Below are positions 1 through 4,067 of a DNA stretch of 6,635 bases, in pieces (positions within the stretch are counted from its first letter, which is position 1; every line of letters starts with the position of its first letter). Made by a program: the position numbers and the translations under genes. The stretch lies in assembly GCA_029553225.1 (NCBI GenBank), contig JAKPCP010000061.1, forward strand, positions 1-6,635, in the 5' to 3' direction. The notes under the pieces are model-generated. The model worked only from the letters and a program-made list of their open reading frames with translations, had not been told where the DNA came from and did not search any database. This DNA comes from a bacterium (lineage in GTDB: Bacteria; Patescibacteriota; Minisyncoccia; Minisyncoccales; GWA2-38-27).

Positions 1-70
1 TTATGAATGACACTTGTATTTTTTTGAAGTGTCATAATGACACTTTAAAGTGTCACTAAATTTTAAGAGA
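1..70. repeat. Direct repeat DR1, copy 1
   Basis: This segment matches 3009-3078 base for base except at position 26 (G here, C at 3034). It carries four TGACACTT/AAGTGTCA half-sites. It starts at the first base of the window, so the true repeat may extend further left. Together with the second repeat pair (213-284 and 3134-3206) it brackets the recombinase, initiator and origin-like region. Confidence 0.95.
8..55. repeat. Inverted-repeat cluster of TGACACTT half-sites
   Basis: Half-sites lie at 8-15 (TGACACTT), 27-34 (AAGTGTCA), 38-45 (TGACACTT) and 48-55 (AAGTGTCA). The first pair has an 11-bp spacer and the second a 2-bp spacer, giving the perfect palindrome TGACACTTTAAAGTGTCA at 38-55; 3 bp separate the pairs. 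The same arrangement is found at 3016-3063 and, in reversed order, at 2737-2783. Regular dyads like these suggest binding sites for a dimeric protein such as the resolvase, the initiator or a repressor. Which one is inference. Confidence 0.85.
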
Positions 71-85
71 TATTGAAAATATTAA

Positions 86-103
86 GTTATATGAAAATAT
101 AAC
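86..103 (+). other. Small perfect hairpin with GAAA loop
   Basis: GTTATAT at 86-92 and ATATAAC at 97-103 form a 7-bp stem with a GAAA tetraloop. It lies 8 nt before the ATG of the doubtful ORF at 112. It resembles in position the leader hairpins of the other genes in the window, but no Shine-Dalgarno sequence lies between it and the ATG, and the segment is absent from the second repeat copy. Confidence 0.4.
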
Positions 104-111
104 ATTAATTT

Positions 112-309
112 ATGATAAATATGTTACATTTTTATGATAAAAATGTTACATTAGATGTATGGTTTTTCATACAATTATTTGTATTTGGTTTACTATGGTT
201 TTTATTTGTTTTAGTGTTTAAACAGAAATATTTTGATTTTTTAATAAAGAAATATAATAAAAAAAAAACAGTTCTATTTGTCAATTTACATAGAAGTAGA
301 CATAATTAA
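112..309 (+). CDS. Doubtful small single-pass membrane protein
   Basis: This 65-codon reading frame would encode a short polar N-terminus, one strongly hydrophobic stretch at about residues 16-36 rich in Phe, Leu, Val and Trp, and then a Lys-rich tail (KQKYFDFLIKKYNKKK at 37-52). By the positive-inside rule the tail would be cytoplasmic. I recognise no family. Against it being a gene: there is no ribosome-binding site before the ATG, T-rich DNA yields hydrophobic frames by chance, and the second genomic copy of this DNA (3099-3206) lacks most of the membrane segment, has a 1-bp shift in the A-run and a stop codon just before the conserved part. It may be a chance frame across a non-coding repeat or the intact version of a gene broken in the second copy. 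Confidence 0.25.
   Translation: MINMLHFYDKNVTLDVWFFIQLFVFGLLWFLFVLVFKQKYFDFLIKKYNKKKTVLFVNLHRSRHN
157..172. repeat. 16-bp near-palindrome, copy 1
   Basis: GTATGGTTTTTCATAC is an inverted repeat (GTATG-A/G...TCATAC) that recurs in perfect form at 2548-2563 and 3099-3114. Three copies around the resolvase and origin region suggest a protein-binding site. Here it lies inside the doubtful ORF at 112-309. Confidence 0.7.
213..284. repeat. Direct repeat DR2, copy 1
   Basis: This 72-bp segment matches 3134-3206 with only a 1-bp length difference and one substitution, both in the long A-run (259-268 here). The sequence between DR1 and DR2 is longer in this copy than in the second (142 bp against 55 bp), so the two copies differ by an internal deletion or insertion. 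Confidence 0.93.
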
Positions 310-488
310 ACATTATAGGAAGCTTTAAAAAACTTAATCCCATTGTTTTTTTTACTATAACTTGCCTAAAATAGTGGTTATTTTGAATATTTTTTGAAAA
401 TATAATAATATCTATGATTTTTGATTTTATATTTAACCTTGCCCTGTTTTTATACAAGTAATATAAAAATAAAGATCAAACCGCAATA

Positions 489-1655
489 TTACTTTTTATC
501 TAAAAATAATTTTATTGCCTCTTCTATCTCTTTATTTTTTCTATCCTGCTCTTTATTTATTCTATCCTGCTCTTCTAATCTTTGTTGTATTTTAATTATT
601 TCATTGTCTATTTTTTCTAATCGCTTGTTTATTCTACTATTCACTCTATCGACTTGAAATAAGTTATTAAATAATGTCTCTTCATTGCTTACAAGTAATT
701 TTTGCTTTAACATAGCGATTACCTCTTTTTTTAGTTTTAAAGGATTATATACATATTTTTTAAAATATGCAATAACATCACTCGATATTATTTTAAATAT
801 TTTATCCTGACTTGTAAACTGTTGTATTTTATATTTATTTTTTTTGAAATAATCTTTTTTAAATGTCACCTCCAATTTAAAATCATCATCTTTTTTTATA
901 AAATCTCTTCTCTCCTGCTTCGCTGTTATAGAATAGTATTTAATAACAATATCATCGGACTGTTTACCCTGACCGAACCCTTTTAAATATAAAGTATTTT
1001 TAAAAGCGACCGCATTTTTATTTATATATTCTTTATTTTCCATTTGTCTTTTTAGCTCTTCATAAACTATAAACCCTAACTCTCCATCTGATATTATTAA
1101 ATTATACTCATATTTATACAATCGAAACCACCGCTTAAACTTATTTCGAATTGCCTCATAAATATTTTTATCGCTAACATTTTCTTTTTTTGGACTGTAT
1201 TTAATAATATTATCATTACAAGCTTTAACAAGTATCTCAAGCGATGTTCTATATCGACTATCAAAATTGTCTTTTAATTCATATAATTTTAATTGTATCT
1301 GATTACCATCAAAACATAATAAGACATTATCATTTATTTTATATTCTCTCGGACTAACTGCAATAAATCCGACCTGCTCCTCTATTTTTAATTTACTATA
1401 TAACTCTTTACTAATATGCTTACCTGTTTTTTTATTCCAATAACCTGTTATGACAGTAATACCATTATCTCTCTTTTTATATGTCTGTCTCCACCATTCC
1501 TCTGCCAAAGGGAACTTGTCACCGCTCCCATCGGTTTTAGTTTTATCACTCATATATATTAAAACATCATCACAATGTAATATATCTTTTAACCTTTTTA
1601 CTTCTTCTCTCTCTTTTAATAATTTGCTTAATTCTCTATTCTCACTATTCACCAT
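489..1655 (-). CDS. Probable replication initiator (plasmid/phage gene II/X-like)
   Basis: The product is a 388-residue, basic, probably cytoplasmic DNA-binding protein. Residues about 239-272 read KYYSITAKQERRD, then a lysine/aspartate-rich link, then FKLEVTFKKDYFKK. This resembles the 'YDKTxE ... LRxEV' block of gene II/X-type replication proteins of filamentous phages and small plasmids. I cannot point to a certain catalytic His-x-His or Tyr, so the family is a suggestion. Residues 342-388 form a charged coiled coil with a duplicated heptad (EQDRINK, EQDRKNK) and could mediate dimerisation. The start is the first ATG, with GGGAG only 3 nt upstream. The gene lies 136 bp downstream of the resolvase on the same strand and probably shares its transcript, though the gap holds unusual G-runs and a repeat that may include regulation. 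Its position beside a repeat-rich origin-like region supports a replication role. I see no GC-rich terminator in 310-488, only a weak AT hairpin (368-384) and AT-rich sequence. Confidence 0.5.
   Translation of the reverse strand: MVNSENRELSKLLKEREEVKRLKDILHCDDVLIYMSDKTKTDGSGDKFPLAEEWWRQTYKKRDNGITVITGYWNKKTGKHISKELYSKLKIEEQVGFIAVSPREYKINDNVLLCFDGNQIQLKLYELKDNFDSRYRTSLEILVKACNDNIIKYSPKKENVSDKNIYEAIRNKFKRWFRLYKYEYNLIISDGELGFIVYEELKRQMENKEYINKNAVAFKNTLYLKGFGQGKQSDDIVIKYYSITAKQERRDFIKKDDDFKLEVTFKKDYFKKNKYKIQQFTSQDKIFKIISSDVIAYFKKYVYNPLKLKKEVIAMLKQKLLVSNEETLFNNLFQVDRVNSRINKRLEKIDNEIIKIQQRLEEQDRINKEQDRKNKEIEEAIKLFLDKK
531..572. repeat. Tandem 21-bp repeat inside the initiator gene
   Basis: Units 531-551 and 552-572 differ at one base (T538 against A559). 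They encode two consecutive heptads, EQDRKNK and EQDRINK, in the C-terminal coiled coil. The 21-bp period keeps both reading frame and heptad register, so copy-number change by slippage would lengthen or shorten the coil without breaking the protein. Confidence 0.9.
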
Positions 1656-1791
1656 TTACTCCCTTTTTACTATGTTTAATTTTACCCATTGTATAATTAA
1701 ACCCCCCCTTTTTTTATACCTATTTTCTCCCTGTTTTACCCCCCTTACTATCTATAATAAAAATCTCAATTATTTTTAATACAAATTAGAC
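1656..1791 (-). promoter_or_regulatory. G-run-rich leader of the initiator gene
   Basis: In otherwise AT-rich DNA the minus strand has five G-runs here: positions 1739-1744 (six), 1729-1731 (three), 1702-1708 (seven), 1685-1687 (three) and 1661-1663 (three, part of the ribosome site). No convincing -35/-10 pair is visible, so the initiator is probably read from the resolvase promoter. The loops between runs (7 to 21 nt) are long for a standard G-quadruplex. Part of this leader (1664-1716) is repeated upstream of the resolvase promoter. Confidence 0.35.
1664..1716. repeat. Direct repeat DR3, copy 1
   Basis: Positions 1664-1701 are identical over 38 bp to 2569-2606. The following C-run and T-run are also shared but differ in length (C7T7 here; T, C5, T9 in the other copy). 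This copy abuts the ribosome-binding site of the initiator gene. The two copies are 905 bp apart and bracket the recombinase gene together with its promoter. Confidence 0.93.
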
Positions 1792-2406
1792 CTATTTTAT
1801 TTTTACTTTTATTTTTTGTGATTTAATATAATTTCTTACTGTCAAGCGACTGACATTCAATAATTTTGCTATTGTTGAAATCGGGATTTTTTTTAATAAA
1901 TACTCTTTTATTTTATCCTCTTGACCTTGTAATTTTAGACCTGTTCCTTTTTTTCTCCCTAATATAACACCTCTTTTTTTTCTCTCTTTTAAAGCTTCCT
2001 TGGTTCTCATTGAGATAAAATCTCTTTCCAATTCTGCTATCATACTAAAAGTATTTAACATAATTTTAGTATTTATATTTAACTCTCCCGAACCATTTAT
2101 GACTATTCCTTGTTTTAATATATGAATATTTACACCCTTTTCTCTGCATAACTCTATTATCTCATATATCTGTTTTATTGACCTCGCTAACCTACTTAAC
2201 TCAGGGACTATAATAACATCGTTTTTTTTAACTCTATTCAATAAAACCCCTAACTCCCTTTTTTTAAAATCCTTTACCCCGCTAATTTTCTCCTCTATCC
2301 AAATTACTGAACCCAACTTTTTATCATTTGCATAATTTAAGATGTCGCTTTTAAACTTGTTATTATCCTGTTCCTCTGTCGATACTCTTAAATAACCATA
2401 AACCAT
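1792..2406 (-). CDS. Serine site-specific recombinase (resolvase/invertase)
   Basis: The 204-residue product has the full small serine recombinase layout. The N-terminal motif YGYLRVSTEEQD contains nucleophile Ser9 and Arg7. VPELSRLARS (68-76) carries the paired active-site arginines. A long helix runs through about 112-140, including ELERDFISMRTKEAL, followed by the GRKKG arm (150-154) and a C-terminal helix-turn-helix (about 174-198, ISTIAKLLNVSRLTVRNYI). Length and domain order match resolvases and DNA invertases (PF00239 type), not the large integrases or IS607 transposases, which have a large C-terminal domain or an N-terminal HTH. It would cut and rejoin DNA through a phosphoserine link, resolving multimers or cointegrates or inverting a segment. 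AGGAGG at 2411-2417 sits 4 nt before the ATG. A good promoter and a leader hairpin lie upstream, and candidate binding dyads fill the adjacent 2548-3114 region and the far end at 8-172. Confidence 0.93.
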   Translation of the reverse strand: MVYGYLRVSTEEQDNNKFKSDILNYANDKKLGSVIWIEEKISGVKDFKKRELGVLLNRVKKNDVIIVPELSRLARSIKQIYEIIELCREKGVNIHILKQGIVINGSGELNINTKIMLNTFSMIAELERDFISMRTKEALKERKKRGVILGRKKGTGLKLQGQEDKIKEYLLKKIPISTIAKLLNVSRLTVRNYIKSQKIKVKIK

Positions 2407-2421
2407 AAAACCCTCCTTTTA

Positions 2422-2443
2422 TTTATTTGACTGTTCAAATAAA
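2422..2443 (-). other. Leader hairpin of the recombinase gene
   Basis: TTTATTTGA at 2422-2430 and TCAAATAAA at 2435-2443 form a perfect 9-bp stem with a 4-nt loop. It lies between the predicted transcription start (about 2455) and the AGGAGG at 2411-2417. It matches in position the hairpins before the genes at 3345, 4108 and 5383. It could stabilise the 5' end of the message or bind a regulator; there is no T-run suited to termination on this strand. Confidence 0.6.
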
Positions 2444-2461
2444 CCTTTAATTTTTATATTT

Positions 2462-2490
2462 AATATACATATTTTGTATAATAAAGTCAA
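2462..2490 (-). promoter_or_regulatory. Sigma-70-type promoter for recombinase and initiator
   Basis: Read on the minus strand, TTGACT (2485-2490) and TATATT (2462-2467) are 17 bp apart. The same hexamers are found in the two plus-strand promoters at 3253 and 4016. The predicted start is about 2455, leaving a leader of about 50 nt. Confidence 0.75.
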
Positions 2491-2547
2491 TCTTTTTTTT
2501 ATATTTTTTTTGTATTGTTAAAGGTTCCTTTTATTATACTATAAATT

Positions 2548-2563
2548 GTATGAAAAATCATAC
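2548..2563. repeat. 16-bp palindrome, copy 2
   Basis: GTATGAAAAATCATAC is a perfect 6-bp inverted repeat around AAAA. Related copies lie at 157-172 and 3099-3114. It sits about 60 bp upstream of the recombinase -35 hexamer and is a candidate operator or recombinase site. Confidence 0.75.
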
Positions 2564-2568
2564 ACTTA

Positions 2569-2622
2569 TTTTTACTATGTTTAATTTTACCCATTGTATA
2601 ATTAAATCCCCCTTTTTTTTTA
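2569..2622. repeat. Direct repeat DR3, copy 2
   Basis: The first 38 bp (2569-2606) are identical to 1664-1701, followed by a C-run and T-run that differ in length. Just beyond, T8-9ACTATACATTT recurs at 2613-2633 and 2692-2712, and CATTG-T8-9-ACTATA recurs at 341-359 and 2685-2704, so short segments have been copied repeatedly in this non-coding DNA. Confidence 0.9.
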
Positions 2623-2642
2623 CTATACATTTTAAAAAATTA

Positions 2643-2670
2643 CTTGTCATAAGTTGTCATACTTGTCATA
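2643..2670. repeat. Three tandem TTGTCATA repeats
   Basis: TTGTCATA occurs at 2644-2651, 2654-2661 and 2663-2670, with starts 10 and 9 bp apart, so about one helical turn. The core TGTCATAA also occurs inside the dyads at 30-36, 2779-2785 and 3038-3044. This is iteron-like spacing, suggesting repeated binding on one face of the helix. Confidence 0.7.
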
Positions 2671-2736
2671 AACACGTCAACTAACATTGTTTTTTTTTAC
2701 TATACATTTTTTTCTTGAATAGCATAAATTTCACAA

Positions 2737-2783
2737 TGACACTTGAAGTGTCAAAATGACACTTGTATTTTTTCAAAGTGTCA
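2737..2783. repeat. Inverted-repeat cluster, reversed order
   Basis: TGACACTT (2737-2744) and AAGTGTCA (2746-2753) form a 17-bp dyad with one central base. After 3 bp, TGACACTT (2757-2764) and AAGTGTCA (2776-2783) form a second dyad with an 11-bp spacer. The short and long dyads come in the opposite order to those at 8-55 and 3016-3063, so the clusters are oriented and this one faces the other way. Confidence 0.9.
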
Positions 2784-2794
2784 TAAAAAAAGAA

Positions 2795-2820
2795 GTCATA
2801 AGTGCTTTATATATAATATA
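2795..2820. repeat. 26-bp direct repeat, copy 1
   Basis: Positions 2795-2820 are identical to 2982-3007. The segment begins GTCATAAGTGC and ends in an alternating TA tract containing TATAAT. No matching -35 hexamer is seen at a proper distance, so it is more likely part of the origin or recombination architecture than a promoter. Confidence 0.92.
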
Positions 2821-2844
2821 GTTACAATATTTATTTGTTTTTAA

Positions 2845-2976
2845 TGACACTTGTGACACTTGTTTTTAACTTTTTTTTTATTTTTTTTATATATATTTTA
2901 TGTTTTTTTATTTTTATTTCTATATATATTTTTAATTTTTTTTAATTCAATTTAAAAATAAGTGTCACAAGTGTCA
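2845..2976. repeat. Inverted repeat bracketing an A+T-only tract
   Basis: Two tandem TGACACTT half-sites (2845-2861) are mirrored exactly by two AAGTGTCA half-sites (2960-2976), a 17-bp inverted repeat. With one mismatch the match extends inward to 2869 and 2952. Between them, about 2870-2951 is almost wholly A and T with long T-runs. This would melt easily and looks like a DNA-unwinding element held between paired protein sites; it could also extrude as a cruciform. Confidence 0.88.
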
Positions 2977-2981
2977 CAAGG

Positions 2982-3007
2982 GTCATAAGTGCTTTATATA
3001 TAATATA
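2982..3007. repeat. 26-bp direct repeat, copy 2
   Basis: This is identical to 2795-2820 and runs directly into DR1 copy 2 at 3009. Whether the first window repeat (1-70) is also preceded by it cannot be seen, because the window starts there. Confidence 0.92.
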
Positions 3008-3008
3008 C

Positions 3009-3078
3009 TTATGAATGACACTTGTATTTTTTTCAAGTGTCATAATGACACTTTAAAGTGTCACTAAATTTTAAGAGA
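3009..3078. repeat. Direct repeat DR1, copy 2
   Basis: This matches 1-70 with one difference (C3034). The repeat pair is separated by 3008 bp, which sets the size of the unit that recombination between the two copies would delete or release as a circle. Confidence 0.95.
3016..3063. repeat. Inverted-repeat cluster of TGACACTT half-sites
   Basis: Half-sites lie at 3016-3023, 3035-3042, 3046-3053 and 3056-3063, with the same 11-bp, 3-bp and 2-bp spacers as in 8-55. The perfect 18-bp palindrome TGACACTTTAAAGTGTCA is at 3046-3063. Confidence 0.88.
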
Positions 3079-3098
3079 AAAATAGACTAAAATTAGGT

Positions 3099-3114
3099 GT
3101 ATGATTTTTCATAC
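3099..3114. repeat. 16-bp palindrome, copy 3
   Basis: GTATGATTTTTCATAC is the exact reverse complement of the copy at 2548-2563 and differs by one base from 157-172. It is placed between DR1 and DR2 in the same order as in the first repeat region. Confidence 0.75.
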
Positions 3115-3133
3115 AGTTTAAAGTAATACTTTA

Positions 3134-3206
3134 AGTGTTTAAACAGAAATATTTTGATTTTTTAATAAAGAAATATAATAAAAAAAGAAACAGTTCTATT
3201 TGTCAA
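3134..3206. repeat. Direct repeat DR2, copy 2
   Basis: This 73-bp segment is the counterpart of 213-284. If the left copy is part of a gene (112-309), this copy is a remnant: the membrane-segment DNA is missing, TAA immediately precedes the shared part in that frame, and an extra base in the A-run shifts the frame. Confidence 0.93.
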
Positions 3207-3213
3207 ATATTAT

Positions 3214-3285
3214 TTTGTAAAAAAAGATTTACAAAAAATTTTTAAAAAATACTTGACTTTTTTTAAAAAATGTATTATATTATTA
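3214..3285 (+). promoter_or_regulatory. Promoter cassette copy A (TTGACT-17-TATATT)
   Basis: TTGACT at 3253-3258 and TATATT at 3276-3281 are 17 bp apart, with a rigid T7A6 run in the spacer. Upstream, TTTGTAAA (3214-3221) and TTTACAAA (3228-3235) form a perfect 8-bp inverted repeat with a 6-bp centre, 17 bp before the -35. The whole cassette is repeated at 3977-4051, identical through the palindrome and -35 and differing only in run lengths after that. It should drive the gene pair at 3345 and 3659. The palindrome is a candidate operator or activator site. Confidence 0.8.
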
Positions 3286-3297
3286 ATATAAAACAAA

Positions 3298-3318
3298 AAA
3301 AACTATGTTATAGTTTTT
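3298..3318 (+). other. Leader hairpin before the gene at 3345
   Basis: AAAAACTAT (3298-3306) pairs with ATAGTTTTT (3310-3318) around loop GTT. It begins about 10 nt after the predicted transcription start and ends 14 nt before AAGGAG (3333-3338). Its counterpart at 5338-5354 changes the loop-closing pair from T-A to C-G, which supports a real RNA structure. The T-run makes a weak attenuator conceivable, but the stem has only one G-C pair. Confidence 0.6.
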
Positions 3319-3344
3319 AAAAAATTTTAATTAAGGAGTTTTTT

Positions 3345-3662
3345 ATGAATTTAAAACAAAAAAATTATAATGCAGATTTTCACAACGAAGTTGCAAAAAT
3401 TTTAAAAGAGATTAGTCTTAGCAAAAAATATGAAAAAAGTTATGCGGTTTATACTGATTCCGTAAATTATATGTCATTAAGTTTTACAAATTTAAAAGAG
3501 GCAAAAAAGTGGTTTAATATTTTTATGGCTGATATAAAAGCAGAAAAGGAGGAGAGTAGATTGTTTTTATCACTTTTGCTTATCAATAAAGAAGATGAAA
3601 ACGATGTTTTTGAAATAATTTTAAAAAATAAAAATTTTAAAAAACAAAGGAGGATTTTATGA
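3345..3662 (+). CDS. Hypothetical protein, 105 residues
   Basis: I do not recognise this small, basic, soluble protein. It has no signal peptide, membrane segment or Cys/His cluster. Residues about 33-44 (SYAVYTDSVNYM) resemble residues 36-47 of the 58-residue protein at 6327 (LYAVFDDAINYY), and both are preceded by a short N-terminal helix region with NY/KY motifs. Residues about 50-58 (TNLKEAKKW) resemble TLKEAKKIA in the next gene. AAGGAG at 3333-3338 is 6 nt before the ATG. Its stop overlaps the start of the next gene (ATGA at 3659-3662), so the two are probably translationally coupled. The promoter cassette at 3214-3285 and the leader hairpin lie directly upstream. A role in regulation or accessory replication is possible but nothing in the sequence shows it. 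Confidence 0.85.
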   Translation: MNLKQKNYNADFHNEVAKILKEISLSKKYEKSYAVYTDSVNYMSLSFTNLKEAKKWFNIFMADIKAEKEESRLFLSLLLINKEDENDVFEIILKNKNFKKQRRIL

Positions 3663-3976
3663 ATATTTATAAAATTTGGTTTGATGCGAATAATAGCAAG
3701 GATTTTTACAACTGTCGTTATGTTGGCGATGAGGCAAAGACTTTAAAGGAAGCAAAAAAAATCGCAAGGAAGATGATTGAATATTATTTTCGTAAAAAAT
3801 GTGATTCAAAAAATTGTGATTCTATTTTCTATCTCGGAGACGGTGGAAGTGTAATAATTGAAAGATTTAAAGTTGGCGAAGATTCTATCGAATTTGAGGA
3901 AGTAGAGGCTTGGGATATTAAAGTTATCGTTATTAATGATAAAGTCTTAATGAAAAAGAAATTATTAAAAAAATAA
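3659..3976 (+). CDS. Hypothetical protein, 105 residues
   Basis: I do not recognise this protein. It begins with a beta-strand-like MNIYKIWFD, followed by an amphipathic helix with TLKEAKKIARKMIEYYFRKK (about 28-47), two cysteines in CDSKNCDS, a glycine turn (GDGG) and acidic strands ending in a lysine tail. The layout suggests a small alpha/beta domain, and I see no catalytic motif. AAAGGAGG (3646-3653) lies inside the end of the previous gene and the start codon overlaps its stop by 4 nt, so this start is well supported. The stop at 3974-3976 is directly followed by the second promoter cassette. The shared LKEAKK helix with the upstream gene may reflect a distant duplication or merely lysine-rich composition. 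Confidence 0.85.
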   Translation: MNIYKIWFDANNSKDFYNCRYVGDEAKTLKEAKKIARKMIEYYFRKKCDSKNCDSIFYLGDGGSVIIERFKVGEDSIEFEEVEAWDIKVIVINDKVLMKKKLLKK

Positions 3977-4051
3977 TTTGTAAAAAAAGATTTACAAAAA
4001 ATTTTTAAAAAATACTTGACTTTTTTTTAAAAAAAGTATTATATTATTATT
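3977..4051 (+). promoter_or_regulatory. Promoter cassette copy B (TTGACT-18-TATATT)
   Basis: This repeats 3214-3285, including the TTTGTAAA/TTTACAAA palindrome (3977-3998). TTGACT is at 4016-4021 and TATATT at 4040-4045, with an 18-bp spacer because the T-run and A-run are each one base longer than in copy A. It starts one base after the preceding stop codon and should drive the gene at 4108. The two cassettes probably answer to the same regulator. Confidence 0.8.
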
Positions 4052-4067
4052 AGAAAAAATAAAAAAA

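Larger units (their letters stand above)
2640..3080. other. Candidate replication origin / recombination site complex
   Basis: The 938 bp between the divergent genes (2407-3344) hold no plausible gene. Within it, 2640-3080 packs three TTGTCATA repeats, twelve TGACACTT or AAGTGTCA half-sites, a 26-bp direct repeat and an almost pure A+T tract. Left of it the plus strand is T/C-rich with minus-strand genes; right of it the plus strand is A/G-rich with plus-strand genes. Repeats plus an AT-rich unwinding tract beside a probable initiator gene are the usual look of an iteron-type origin. A serine-recombinase res site is an alternative for the dyads, and both may be present. Confidence 0.5.

Noticed and set aside
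421..657. Plus-strand frame opposite the end of the initiator gene
   Set aside because: It has no ribosome-binding site, is low-complexity Ser/Leu/Ile/Phe and overlaps the well-supported minus-strand gene.
1450..1779. Plus-strand frame across the start of the initiator gene
   Set aside because: It is a shadow of the minus-strand coding region and G-run leader, without a ribosome site and with pyrimidine-driven composition.
1792..2406. IS607-type transposase
   Set aside because: IS607 TnpA has its helix-turn-helix at the N-terminus and is usually followed by tnpB. Here the catalytic domain is N-terminal, the HTH is C-terminal and no tnpB is present.
2795..2820. Plus-strand promoter at the TATAAT in the 26-bp repeat
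   Set aside because: No -35 hexamer lies 16-19 bp upstream, there is no extended -10 TG, and TATAAT is expected by chance in a TA-rich tract.
2737..3063. Repeated TGACACTT units as a CRISPR array
   Set aside because: The units are 8 bp, occur in both orientations, have spacers of 1 to 12 bp and there are no cas genes apart from a Cas4-like fold that fits the phage recombination operon better.
3345..3976. Toxin-antitoxin pair from two overlapping small genes
   Set aside because: Size and the ATGA overlap fit loosely, but neither protein shows a known toxin fold motif or an antitoxin DNA-binding motif.
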